Source: an uncultured Clostridia bacterium
GTDB taxonomy: Bacteria; Bacillota; Clostridia; Lachnospirales; Anaerotignaceae
Assembly (NCBI GenBank): GCA_944379995.1
Contig: CALWGF010000007.1
Span: 62,001-126,000, forward strand
DNA: 64,000 nt
Reading direction: 5' to 3'
A program made the position numbers and the translations under genes. Numbering within the stretch: position 1 is the first letter of the stretch; the number at the start of each line of letters is the position of its first letter. Below are positions 55,774 through 64,000 of this stretch, in pieces. A model generated the notes under the pieces. It was not told where the DNA came from. It did no database searches and saw only the letters and a program-made list of their open reading frames with translations.

Positions 55774-58377
55774 ATGAAAAACTATTATAATTATGAAAAA
55801 GAACAAATTTTACAAGAATTGAAAACTCAAAAAACTGGTATATCACAAAAAGAAGCTGATGAAAGATTAGCTAAATATGGTAAAAATGAAATTCAAGAAG
55901 GTGAAAAGAAAAGTGTTTTAAAAATATTTTTAGAACAATATACAGATTTCCTTGTAATAATACTTATTGCTGCTGCATTAATATCAGCATTTTTAGGAGA
56001 TATTGAAAGTTCTGCTGTAATATTTGTTGTAATAACAATGAATGCAATACTTGGAACAGTACAGCAAATAAAAGCAGATAAATCACTTGAAAGTTTAAAG
56101 GCTTTATCATCTCCAGTTGCAAAGGTTATACGAGATGGTGAAAAAATAAGTATTGACTCTAAAGATGTTGTTATTGGAGATATAGTTATTGCTGAAGCTG
56201 GTGACTATATATGTGCAGACGGAAGAATAATAGAAAATTATAATATTAAAGTTGATGAAAGTTCACTTACTGGTGAGTCAATAAGTGTTGAAAAAGAAGA
56301 TATAAATATTGATGGAGAAGTACCAGTTGGTGATAGAAAAAATATGGTATTTTCAGGTAGCTTTGTAACATATGGTAGAGCCGAATTTGTTGTTACAGGT
56401 ACAGGAATGGATACAGAATTAGGTAAGGTTGCAAAACTTCTTAAAGATACAAAAACAAAGAAAACACCACTTCAACAAAATTTAGATAACTTTGGTAAAA
56501 AACTTTCTATTATAATACTTATTATATGTGGAATACTTTTCGCAGTAAGTATATTTAGAGGTGACCCTGTAATTGATGCATTTATGTTTGCTGTTGCTTT
56601 AGCAGTTGCTGCAATACCAGAAGCATTAAGTTCTATTGTAACAATAGTTCTTTCATTTGGTACACAAAAAATGGCAAAAGAAAATGCAATAGTAAGAAAA
56701 CTTCATGCTGTTGAAGGTCTTGGAAGTGTTTCAATAATATGTTCAGATAAAACAGGAACTCTTACACAAAATAAAATGACAGTAAAAAAATATTCTGTAA
56801 ATAATGAAGTTATTGATGAAGATAAATCAGATTTTTCAAGAAAAGAAGATAAAGAAATTCTTTATATGTCAATACTTTGTAACGATGCTGAAAATAAAGA
56901 TGGAAATGAAATAGGCGACCCTACTGAAGTTGCACTTATAAATTTTGGTAATAAATATGGATATGATTATACTGAAATAAGAGAAAAATATAAAAGAGTT
57001 GGAGAAATTGCATTTGACTCTGATAGAAAACTTATGTCTACTGTAAATATAATTGATGGAACAAAAACAATGGTAACAAAAGGTGCTGTTGATGTTCTTA
57101 TGAATAGAGTTAAATATATTGTAAAAAATGGTGAAATAGTAGATATAACAAATGATGATAAATTAAAAGTAGCTGAAATAAATGAAAGTTTTTCAAGAAA
57201 TGGTTTAAGGGTGCTTGCTTTTGCTAAAAAATATGTTGATAATAATGAAATAGGTCTTGAAGATGAAAATGATATGATATTCGTGGGGCTTATATCAATG
57301 ATGGACCCTCCAAGAGAAGAATCAAAAGATGCTGTTTCTGAATGTATTAGTGCAGGTATAAGACCAGTTATGATTACAGGTGACCATAAAGTTACAGCTT
57401 CTGCAATAGCAAAAGAAATTGGTATACTTAAAAATGAAAATGAAGCTGTTGACGGTGCTGAAATTGATAATATGACAGATGAAGAACTTCAAAATTATGT
57501 TGATAAAATATCAGTTTATGCAAGAGTATCACCTGAACATAAAATAAGAATAGTAAGAGCATGGCAAAATAGAGGAAATATTGTTGCTATGACAGGTGAC
57601 GGTGTAAACGATGCTCCAGCACTTAAACAGGCTGATATTGGTGTTGCTATGGGTATAACAGGAAGTGAAGTTGCAAAAGATGCAGCAGATGTTGTACTTG
57701 CAGATGATAACTTTGCAACAATAGTAAAAGCTGTTGAAAACGGAAGAAATCTTTATATAAATATAAAAAATTCAATAAAATTCCTTCTTTCAGGTAATAC
57801 AGCAGGTATTTTAGCTGTACTTTATGCATCACTTGCAGGTTTAGCAGTACCATTTGCACCAGTACATCTTTTGTTTATAAATCTTCTTACAGACAGTCTT
57901 CCTGCAATAGCTCTTGGTGTTGAACCTCATTCAAAATCTGTTATGAATGACAAACCACGTCCTGTAAATGAGTCAATACTCACAAAAGATTTTATAATTG
58001 ATGTTTTAAGAGAAGGTATAGTAATATGTTTAGGTACAATGGCAGCTTATTATATAGGTCTTAATACTGGCGGTGCAGGAATGGCTATGACAATGGCTTT
58101 TTCAACATTATGTCTTTCAAGACTTATACATGGATTTAACTGTAAATCAAAAGAACCTGTAATTTTTACAAAGAAAATGTTTAATAATAAATATATATGG
58201 GCAGCTTTCTTTGTAGGATTTATACTTTTAAACATTGTTCTTATTGTTCCTGCTCTTTTTGGGCTTTTTGAAATAACACCACTTACAACAAATTTACTTT
58301 TTACTGTTTATGGATTATCATTTGCTACATTTGTTGTAAATCAGTTAATAAAGTTTATATTAATAAAAATTAAATAA
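55774..58377 (+). CDS. P2A-type cation-transporting ATPase (probable Mn2+/Ca2+ exporter)
   Basis: This 867-residue P-type ATPase has the N-terminal cation-ATPase domain (QKEADERLAKYGKNEIQEGE), the actuator loop SLTGES, the phosphorylated D325 in CSDKTGTLTQNKM, and the hinge TGDGVNDAPALKQADIGVAM. The M4 motif reads AIPEALSS instead of the usual PEGL, and M6 has NLLTDSLPAIALG, consistent with the P2A (SERCA/PMR1-like) group. With a manganese riboswitch in its leader, Mn2+ export is the most likely task. Ca2+ transport is the alternative from family knowledge. SD AAGAGGTG. It is followed by a terminator. Confidence 0.93.
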   Translation: MKNYYNYEKEQILQELKTQKTGISQKEADERLAKYGKNEIQEGEKKSVLKIFLEQYTDFLVIILIAAALISAFLGDIESSAVIFVVITMNAILGTVQQIKADKSLESLKALSSPVAKVIRDGEKISIDSKDVVIGDIVIAEAGDYICADGRIIENYNIKVDESSLTGESISVEKEDINIDGEVPVGDRKNMVFSGSFVTYGRAEFVVTGTGMDTELGKVAKLLKDTKTKKTPLQQNLDNFGKKLSIIILIICGILFAVSIFRGDPVIDAFMFAVALAVAAIPEALSSIVTIVLSFGTQKMAKENAIVRKLHAVEGLGSVSIICSDKTGTLTQNKMTVKKYSVNNEVIDEDKSDFSRKEDKEILYMSILCNDAENKDGNEIGDPTEVALINFGNKYGYDYTEIREKYKRVGEIAFDSDRKLMSTVNIIDGTKTMVTKGAVDVLMNRVKYIVKNGEIVDITNDDKLKVAEINESFSRNGLRVLAFAKKYVDNNEIGLEDENDMIFVGLISMMDPPREESKDAVSECISAGIRPVMITGDHKVTASAIAKEIGILKNENEAVDGAEIDNMTDEELQNYVDKISVYARVSPEHKIRIVRAWQNRGNIVAMTGDGVNDAPALKQADIGVAMGITGSEVAKDAADVVLADDNFATIVKAVENGRNLYINIKNSIKFLLSGNTAGILAVLYASLAGLAVPFAPVHLLFINLLTDSLPAIALGVEPHSKSVMNDKPRPVNESILTKDFIIDVLREGIVICLGTMAAYYIGLNTGGAGMAMTMAFSTLCLSRLIHGFNCKSKEPVIFTKKMFNNKYIWAAFFVGFILLNIVLIVPALFGLFEITPLTTNLLFTVYGLSFATFVVNQLIKFILIKIK

Positions 58378-58382
58378 TTTAT

Positions 58383-58416
58383 AAAGATGTGTAGTTTTAA
58401 TCTACACATCTTTTTT
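58383..58416 (+). terminator. Intrinsic terminator
   Basis: AAAGATGTGTAG and CTACACATCTTT pair around TTTTAAT with T's following. It separates the manganese-controlled ATPase from the next transcription unit. Confidence 0.92.
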
Positions 58417-58419
58417 ATT

Positions 58420-58474
58420 GCAATAAAAAAGCAAGAATTTTATATATTAAAATTTAAAAATAATATGTTAAAAT
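58420..58474 (+). promoter_or_regulatory. Direct-repeat operator and promoter of the first MgtA-type ATPase
   Basis: GCAATAA (58420) and GCAAGAATTT (58431) are direct repeats 11 bp apart. An extended -10, TGTTAAAAT, has its hexamer at 58469-58474. The layout is the same, base for base, as at 61720-61774. The repeat lies just upstream of the -35 position, as for activators of the OmpR type. Confidence 0.65.
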
Positions 58475-58503
58475 ATAAAAAAATATATAAAGGAGGTAAT
58501 TTA

Positions 58504-61170
58504 TTGAAAGAAGAATTAAAATTAAACAGTAAACTTAAAAAGTTCTCTTTAATGGATAATAAAGAATTATATGAATATTTTAAAACATCAGAAAAAGGGT
58601 TAAAAATAAATGATGTTGAAACAAATAAAAATTTATATGGTGAAAATTTTGTTTCAGATACAAATAAAAATACAATATTTAATAGAATAATACAATCATT
58701 TTTAACACCATTTTCATTGATATTATTTTTTATTGCTGTGGTATCACTTCTTATAGATATTTTTGCCCCTGACAATATGGGAGGTAGTATAGCAACTGTT
58801 ATTATAATGTGTTTTATAATAATTATAAGTGGTATTATACGATTTTTTAGAGATAAAAGTTCTATTAAAATATATAATAAACTTATAAATAAAAGTGAGT
58901 TTAAAGTTCGAGTTCGTAGGGATAATATAGTTATTACAATACCAGCAAAAGATGTTGTTGTTGGTGATATTATTTTAATTTCAACAGGAGATAAATTACC
59001 AGCAGATGTAAGACTTATAAAATCTAATAATCTTTTTGTAAGTCAATCAGCACTTACAGGAGAAAGTGCCATAATTCAAAAAACTATTGAAAAATGTAAA
59101 TATAATGATGAAATATCATATTCACAATATAAAAATATATTACTTGGAGGAACTTCTGTAATAAGTGGCAAAGGTGAAGGTATTGTTATTGGCGTTGGTG
59201 AAAATACTTTTTATGGCAGTACAAAATTGTTGTCTGAAAAAAATATAAGTAATTTCGAAAAAGGTGCAAATTCAATAACATTAATTTTTATAAAGTTTAT
59301 TGCTGTTATAATTCCTATTACATTTATTGTTTCTGTAATAACAAAAGGAAATATTATTAATTCAATTATATTTGCTGTATCTGCCGCAATAGGATTAATA
59401 CCAGAAATATTACCAATGGTAATAACAGTATGCCTTGTTAAAGGTAGTTATTCAATGTCTAAAAAAAATACAGTTATAAAAAATATAAATTCTATACAAT
59501 GTTTTGGTGGAATGGATATTCTCTGTATGGATAAAACAGGTACACTTACAAACGATACTGTTATAATGGAATATTATATGGATATATTGGGAAATGAAAG
59601 CAAAAAAGTTCTTGATTATGCATATATAAATAGCTTTTTAAACTCTGGAATAAGAAATTATATTGATAATGCTATTATGCGATATAATGAAATGCCACAA
59701 GAAGAAAATAATTGTAAATTAATCGAAAATACATATAAAAAAATTGATGAAATACCTTTTGACTCAATACGAAAATGCACAAGTATATTGGTTTGTGATA
59801 ATGAAAATAATAAACAAATAATTACAAAAGGTTCTGTAAATGAAGTTTTTTCAAAGTGCGGTTATATGGAGTATAATGGAGAGATTAACAAAGTTTATGC
59901 AGAAGATATTGTTAATGTAAAAGCTGTTGTTGATGATATGCTTGAAGATGGTATGAAAGTTATAGCTGTTGCAAGAAAAAATGTTGAAAGTAATATAATA
60001 AATATAAGTTATGAAGATGAAAAAGACCTTATACTTATGGGATATATAGCATTTTTTGATGCTCCTAAAAAATCTGCTAAAGAAGCATTACAAAAACTTG
60101 AAAAACTTAATGTAAAATCAAAAATACTTACAGGAGATAATAAAGAAACAACAATTTCAATTTGTAAAAGAGTAGGTATAAAAAATAAAGATGTAGTAAT
60201 AGGTAGAGATATTGATAATATGACAGAAGAAGAATTATCTGTCGTTGTAGAAAAAATAGATATATTTGCTGAACTTTCCCCTTATCAAAAAGCTTTAATA
60301 GTAAAAAAATTAAGTGATAATGGTCATACAGTAGGTTTTATAGGTGATGGTATAAATGATATACCACCAATAAATGAAGCTGATGTTGGTATATCTGTTG
60401 ATAGTGGTCTTAATAGTGTAAAAGAAATTGCAGATATTATATTATTAAAAAAAGACCTTAATGTTTTGGAAGAGGGTATTATAGAAGGAAGAAAAGTATT
60501 TGCTAATATGACAAAATACATAAGAATAACAGGTAGTTCCAATTTCGGTAATATGTTAGCAATAATATTTGCAAGTATTTTTTTACCATTTATGCCTATG
60601 ACATCAATACAAATTCTTATATTAAATTTATTTTATGATATAATATGTATGGCAATGCCTTGGGATAATGTAGATAAAAATCTTATTGAAAATCCTCAAT
60701 GTTGGTCAGAAAAAACTTTAGTTAGATTTATGAGATTTTTTGGTCCTATAAGTTTAATATTTGATATATTAACATTTTTATGTTTATATTTTTTAGTATG
60801 TCCTTATGTTTGTGGGGTATCTTCTTTTAATGAAATTACAGATGTAGCTATGAAAATAAAATATATGACAGTTTTCCAAAGTGGTTGGTTTATTGAGTCA
60901 ATGCTTACACAGATAATAATAATTCATTCATTACGTACTGAAAAATTACCTTTTATAGAAAGTAAAGCATCAAAACCTGTAATAATAATAACTGCATTAG
61001 GTATATTTATTTTTACTTTAATATTATTTACACCTATTGGTATGTTTTTAGGATTTGAAGTTTTACCACCTATATATATGTTATTTATAATAGTTGTTAT
61101 GACTGTATATATATGTATAATTAATTTTGTAAAGAAAATATATATAAAAGAATATGGAAAACTTATATAA
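58504..61170 (+). CDS. MgtA-type (P3B-like) cation-transporting ATPase
   Basis: This 888-residue P-type ATPase starts from a TTG at 58504, five bases after AAGGAGGT; the longer in-frame ATG at 58387 lies inside the upstream terminator. It has LTGESAI, D343 in CMDKTGTLTNDTV, AAIGLIPEILPMVITVCLVK in M4, GDGINDIPPINEADVGISVD and IADIILLKKDLNVLEEGIIE, as in MgtA/MgtB Mg2+ importers. Cysteines and some M-segment residues differ from the third ATPase (61943 on), to which it is clearly paralogous. The winged-helix regulator gene follows after 15 bases, so both are one operon. Transported ion: Mg2+ by family, otherwise unproven. Confidence 0.9.
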   Translation: MKEELKLNSKLKKFSLMDNKELYEYFKTSEKGLKINDVETNKNLYGENFVSDTNKNTIFNRIIQSFLTPFSLILFFIAVVSLLIDIFAPDNMGGSIATVIIMCFIIIISGIIRFFRDKSSIKIYNKLINKSEFKVRVRRDNIVITIPAKDVVVGDIILISTGDKLPADVRLIKSNNLFVSQSALTGESAIIQKTIEKCKYNDEISYSQYKNILLGGTSVISGKGEGIVIGVGENTFYGSTKLLSEKNISNFEKGANSITLIFIKFIAVIIPITFIVSVITKGNIINSIIFAVSAAIGLIPEILPMVITVCLVKGSYSMSKKNTVIKNINSIQCFGGMDILCMDKTGTLTNDTVIMEYYMDILGNESKKVLDYAYINSFLNSGIRNYIDNAIMRYNEMPQEENNCKLIENTYKKIDEIPFDSIRKCTSILVCDNENNKQIITKGSVNEVFSKCGYMEYNGEINKVYAEDIVNVKAVVDDMLEDGMKVIAVARKNVESNIINISYEDEKDLILMGYIAFFDAPKKSAKEALQKLEKLNVKSKILTGDNKETTISICKRVGIKNKDVVIGRDIDNMTEEELSVVVEKIDIFAELSPYQKALIVKKLSDNGHTVGFIGDGINDIPPINEADVGISVDSGLNSVKEIADIILLKKDLNVLEEGIIEGRKVFANMTKYIRITGSSNFGNMLAIIFASIFLPFMPMTSIQILILNLFYDIICMAMPWDNVDKNLIENPQCWSEKTLVRFMRFFGPISLIFDILTFLCLYFLVCPYVCGVSSFNEITDVAMKIKYMTVFQSGWFIESMLTQIIIIHSLRTEKLPFIESKASKPVIIITALGIFIFTLILFTPIGMFLGFEVLPPIYMLFIIVVMTVYICIINFVKKIYIKEYGKLI

Positions 61171-61185
61171 AAGGGGGCGTTTTCA

Positions 61186-61683
61186 TTGAAAAAGAATATA
61201 AGTTTTGTATCTTTAAGTTCCTCTTTTGTATTATGGTTAAAAGAAAATATATCTATACATAAATCAGAAAGTGCTTGTGAATTTTCTGAAGCATTAGATG
61301 ATATTTTAAGTGGTAAGACAAATACTTTAATGATAGAAATAGATGAATATGATAATGAAGAAGTTAATATTTATGATGATAGTATAGTTGTAAAAGGTCT
61401 TGAAATACAGCCCAAAACAAGAAGGGTTTTAAGAGATAATAAAGAAGTATCTCTTACACCTAAAGAATTTGATATACTTTATTTTTTAGCTAAAAATAAA
61501 GGTAATGTGTTTACAAAAGAGCAGATTTATAAATATGTTTGGGAAGATGATTATTTTCTTGCAGATAGTAATATAATGGCGTTTATAAGAAAGTTAAGAA
61601 AAAAAATAGAACCCAATCCAGATGAACCAGAATATATTATAACTATATGGGGAATAGGATATAAATTTAATGATAAATTATAA
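61186..61683 (+). CDS. Winged-helix (OmpR-type) DNA-binding protein without a receiver domain
   Basis: The 165-residue protein starts at TTG 61186 after AAGGGGG. Residues about 66-165 are an OmpR/PhoB-type effector domain (SLTPKEFDILYFLAKNKGNV, then IMAFIRKLRKKIEPN and YIITIWGIGYKFNDKL). Residues 1-65 (ISFVSLSSSFVLWLKENISI...CEFSEALDDILSGKTNTLMI) are too short for a receiver and lack its aspartates; they may be a remnant or a small sensing/dimerisation domain. It is cotranscribed with an MgtA-type ATPase and followed by a second one. Direct repeats 11 bp apart, as expected for this DNA-binding fold, lie at both ATPase promoters. I infer it is their regulator. Confidence 0.85.
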   Translation: MKKNISFVSLSSSFVLWLKENISIHKSESACEFSEALDDILSGKTNTLMIEIDEYDNEEVNIYDDSIVVKGLEIQPKTRRVLRDNKEVSLTPKEFDILYFLAKNKGNVFTKEQIYKYVWEDDYFLADSNIMAFIRKLRKKIEPNPDEPEYIITIWGIGYKFNDKL

Positions 61684-61708
61684 AACAGGCTTTATGCCTG
61701 TTTTTTTA
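61682..61708 (+). terminator. Intrinsic terminator
   Basis: AAACAGGC-TTTAT-GCCTGTTT with T's following. Confidence 0.92.
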
Positions 61709-61719
61709 TATTTTAAATA

Positions 61720-61774
61720 GCAAGAAAATCGCAAGAATTTAGCCATATTATTAAATATAAGTATTTGATATACT
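61720..61774 (+). promoter_or_regulatory. Direct-repeat operator and promoter of the second MgtA-type ATPase
   Basis: GCAAGAA (61720) and GCAAGAATTT (61731) are direct repeats 11 bp apart. An extended -10, TGATATACT, has its hexamer at 61769-61774. Spacing from first repeat to -10 is 49 bases, identical to the promoter at 58420. The start is predicted near 61781, giving a leader of about 160 bases. Confidence 0.65.
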
Positions 61775-61817
61775 TTTTTTGGTTAAAAAACAAAATTATA
61801 AAGAGAGGTGAGAGCAA

Positions 61818-61928
61818 ATGGACGGAGATAGTGGAGGTAAAAATAAAATATATAAGATATACATAAATAGCTATGCTATCATAAAGTGCATTTGCTTTCA
61901 TGATACTAGGTTTATGTATATCTCTTAG
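61818..61928 (+). CDS. Candidate 36-residue leader peptide of the mgtA-type gene
   Basis: The ATG at 61818 has GAGAGGTG 7 bases upstream. The frame encodes 36 residues beginning [20 protein letters not shown], followed by a cysteine- and aromatic-containing part and ending FMYIS. The stop TAG (61926-61928) directly abuts the AAGGAGGT SD of the ATPase gene. The second half of the ORF forms both arms of the hairpin at 61855-61923. Placement in the leader of an Mg2+-ATPase gene recalls MgtL-type control, but the sequence is unrelated to the proline-rich MgtL. Not a family I recognise; the coding status is inferred. Confidence 0.5.
   Translation: MDGDSGGKNKIYKIYINSYAIIKCICFHDTRFMYIS
61855..61923 (+). 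promoter_or_regulatory. Long hairpin in the mgtA leader
   Basis: AGATATACATAAA (61855-61867) pairs perfectly with TTTATGTATATCT (61911-61923). Inner pairs continue (TAG/CTA, then TATCAT/ATGATA) toward a loop near 61890. No T-run follows; the stem ends 5 bases before the ATPase SD. It should influence translation or mRNA stability rather than terminate. Confidence 0.7.
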
Positions 61929-61942
61929 AAGGAGGTATATGT

Positions 61943-64000
61943 ATGAAAAAAGAAAACAAAAGAATTGTAGCAAAAAAAATAATAAATGATATTAATAGAA
62001 GAGAAATGATAAATAAAAAAACAGAGTTTGCTGCAAAAAATGAAATTAAAACAGTTTTTGAAAGTTTAAATTCTTCAGAGTTAGGTCTTTCAGAAAATGA
62101 AGTTTCAAAAAGTAAAGCGTTAAATGGAATAAATAAAATTACACAAGGAAAACAAAAAACATTATTTGAAAAAATAGTTGCAGCATTTGTAAATCCTTTT
62201 ACAGCAATACTTTTTTGTTTAGCCTTAGTATCTTCTATAACAGATATGATAATGCCTTATTATGAAATATTTGGTAATACAAAAGAAGATTTTAGTTGTA
62301 TAACAGTTGTTATTATTGTAGTTATGGTTTTAATATCTGGAATATTAAGATTTATACAGGAAGCTCGTTCAGGTAATGCTGCTGAAAAATTACTTTCTAT
62401 GATTACAACAACATGTACAGTAAGTAGAAATGAAAATAAAAATATTGAAATACCAATAGAAGAACTTGTTGTAGGAGATATAATACATCTTTCAGCAGGA
62501 GATATGATACCAGCAGATGTAAGAATTATTGAAGCAAAAGATTTGTTTGTAAGTCAATCTGCTATTACAGGAGAAAGTGAACCTGTTAAAAAAATATCTA
62601 AAATATGTATTGAAAAAACTGACTCAATAACAGAATATAAAAATATTGCATTTATGGGTAGTAATGTAATAAGCGGTAGTGCAACAGCAGTAGTTATAGC
62701 TGTTGGTGATAATACAATATTTGGTTCTATGGCTAGTACTATTTCAGAAGAACCTGTTGAAACAAGTTTTACAAAAGGTGTTAATTCTGTATCTTGGGTA
62801 CTTATAAGATTTATGCTTATAATGGTTCCTATTGTTTTTGTTGTAAATGGAATAACAAAAGGAGATTGGGTTTCTGCATTTCTTTTTGGAATTTCAATAG
62901 CAGTTGGACTTACACCAGAAATGTTACCTATGATAGTAACAACTTGCCTTGCAAAAGGTGCTGTTTCAATGTCAAAGAAAAAAACAATAGTAAAAAACTT
63001 AAATTCAATACAAAATTTTGGTGCAATGGATATATTATGTACTGATAAAACAGGTACACTTACAATGGATAAAGTTGTATTGGAATATCATCTTGATGTT
63101 ACAGGTAAAGAAGACGCAAGAGTGTTAAGACATGCATATCTTAATAGCTATTTCCAGACTGGATATAAAAATTTAATGGATATTGCAATAATAAAAAAGA
63201 CAGAAGAACAAGAGTCTGAAAATCCACAACTTGTAGACCTTTCAAATGAATATAAAAAAGTTGATGAAATACCATTTGATTTTACAAGAAGACGTCTTTC
63301 AAATGTTGTTGAAGATAGCAAAGGAAAACGTCAAATGATAACAAAAGGTGCTGTTGAAGAAATGCTTTCAATATGTACATTTGTTGAATATAAAGGTGAA
63401 GTTAAAGAGCTTACAGATAGTATAAAAAAAGATATACTTAGCACAGTTGATGAATTAAATGATGATGGTATGAGAGTTATTGCTGTTGCTCAGAAAACAA
63501 ATCCATCACCAATAGATACATTTAGTGTAAAAGATGAAAGTGATATGGTTTTAATAGGATACCTTGCTTTTCTTGACCCACCTAAAGAATCAACAGAAGA
63601 AGCACTTAAAACACTTAAGTCAAAAGGTGTTACAACAAAAGTACTTACAGGTGATAATGATAAAGTAACACGTTGTATTTGTAAACAAGTCGGACTTAAA
63701 TACAATAATATACTTCTTGGCTCTGATATAGATAATATGGACGATAGAGAACTTTCAAAAAGAGCAGAAGTTACAGATGTATTTGCAAAATTATCACCAG
63801 AGCAAAAATCAAGAATAGTTTCAGTACTTAGAGAGTCTGGACATACAGTTGGATTTATGGGTGACGGAATAAATGATGCAGGTGCTATGAAAGTGTCTGA
63901 TATAGGTATTTCAGTAGATACTGCCGTTGATATTGCAAAAGAATCAGCAGATATTATACTTCTTGAAAAAGACCTTAATGTACTTGGTGATGGAATAACA
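61943..64000 (+). CDS. mgtA: MgtA-type magnesium-transporting ATPase (partial, runs off the right end)
   Basis: The first 686 residues are present. The ATG at 61943 follows AAGGAGGT by 6 bases. Visible are [31 protein letters not shown]368 in [33 protein letters not shown] in M4, [38 protein letters not shown] and [20 protein letters not shown]. These are characteristic of MgtA/MgtB (P3B) Mg2+-import ATPases. It is closer to classical MgtA than the paralogue at 58504. The last membrane segments are beyond the window. It is controlled by the direct-repeat promoter and the leader described upstream. Confidence 0.93.
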   Translation, partial: MKKENKRIVAKKIINDINRREMINKKTEFAAKNEIKTVFESLNSSELGLSENEVSKSKALNGINKITQGKQKTLFEKIVAAFVNPFTAILFCLALVSSITDMIMPYYEIFGNTKEDFSCITVVIIVVMVLISGILRFIQEARSGNAAEKLLSMITTTCTVSRNENKNIEIPIEELVVGDIIHLSAGDMIPADVRIIEAKDLFVSQSAITGESEPVKKISKICIEKTDSITEYKNIAFMGSNVISGSATAVVIAVGDNTIFGSMASTISEEPVETSFTKGVNSVSWVLIRFMLIMVPIVFVVNGITKGDWVSAFLFGISIAVGLTPEMLPMIVTTCLAKGAVSMSKKKTIVKNLNSIQNFGAMDILCTDKTGTLTMDKVVLEYHLDVTGKEDARVLRHAYLNSYFQTGYKNLMDIAIIKKTEEQESENPQLVDLSNEYKKVDEIPFDFTRRRLSNVVEDSKGKRQMITKGAVEEMLSICTFVEYKGEVKELTDSIKKDILSTVDELNDDGMRVIAVAQKTNPSPIDTFSVKDESDMVLIGYLAFLDPPKESTEEALKTLKSKGVTTKVLTGDNDKVTRCICKQVGLKYNNILLGSDIDNMDDRELSKRAEVTDVFAKLSPEQKSRIVSVLRESGHTVGFMGDGINDAGAMKVSDIGISVDTAVDIAKESADIILLEKDLNVLGDGIT

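Noticed and set aside
58387-58503. Upstream extension of the first MgtA-type ATPase to the ATG at 58387
   Set aside because: The extension overlaps a clear terminator and the promoter/operator; the TTG at 58504 has AAGGAGGT.
61740-61942. M-box (Mg2+) riboswitch before mgtA
   Set aside because: The position and a GGTGAG string suggested it, but the conserved internal M-box segments and a terminator are missing; the leader is better explained by an SD, a short ORF and a hairpin.

Overview
The window is about 64 kb of AT-rich (roughly 30% GC) chromosomal DNA from an anaerobic, fermentative Firmicute. It is most like a Clostridia/Lachnospirales-type organism. The evidence is pyruvate:ferredoxin oxidoreductase, both ATP- and PPi-dependent phosphofructokinases, type III glutamine synthetase, an Amt-PII fusion, HemZ, strong AGGAGG ribosome binding sites with several TTG starts, and many T-rich intrinsic terminators. 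There are no phages, insertion sequences, CRISPR arrays, rRNA or tRNA genes that I can see. Both window ends cut genes (hemZ at the left, an MgtA-type ATPase at the right).

Layout. 0-3.3 kb: hemZ end, hisS, ilvE and a PsiE-like membrane protein. 3.4-5.4 kb: a cytidylate-kinase-like protein and a membrane-anchored copper-amine-oxidase-N/DUF3298 protein. 5.8-19.1 kb: central metabolism and replication (nifJ, dnaE, mtrB/TRAP, pfkA-pyk, a flavin reductase, pgi, an XRE-cupin regulator). 19.2-24.6 kb, minus strand: carA and a carB-dapF gene fusion behind an attenuator-like leader. 24.8-35.8 kb: a nitrogen-assimilation block. A minus-strand operon encodes split archaeal-type glutamate synthase, purA, GSI glutamine synthetase and an ANTAR regulator. 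It faces a plus-strand GSIII gene (glnN) and an amt-PII fusion. 35.9-38.4 kb: PPi-dependent PFK, an Rrf2 regulator and an EcsC protein. 38.4-42.3 kb: a TPP riboswitch and thiSFGH plus a thiE-like gene. 42.3-48.3 kb: an SNF-type symporter, cardiolipin synthase, an NhaC antiporter and a MATE pump. 48.6-55.5 kb: a MacA-MacB-RR-HK-TolC efflux module. 55.5-64 kb: three consecutive P-type cation ATPases with a manganese (yybP-ykoY) riboswitch, a receiver-less winged-helix regulator and a candidate leader peptide.

Most notable points. (1) The two MgtA-type ATPase genes have matching promoters: 11-bp direct repeats of GCAAgAA lie exactly 49 bp upstream of an extended -10 in both. The upstream gene is followed by a winged-helix protein without a receiver. 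The downstream gene also has a 36-codon leader ORF and a long hairpin. This looks like a self-contained cation-homeostasis circuit. (2) The divergent glutamate synthase and GSIII promoters each produce a short leader with a hexaloop hairpin of ANTAR-target type (A1, G4) overlapping a strong terminator, and an ANTAR protein sits at the end of the same operon. (3) CarB is fused in frame to DapF, and the DapF part lacks one of its two catalytic cysteines. (4) The TolC-family gene starts with ATG followed by eight A's, which puts the SD-supported start out of frame with an evident signal peptide. (5) A close homologue of the Bacillus trp RNA-binding attenuation protein (TRAP) follows dnaE.
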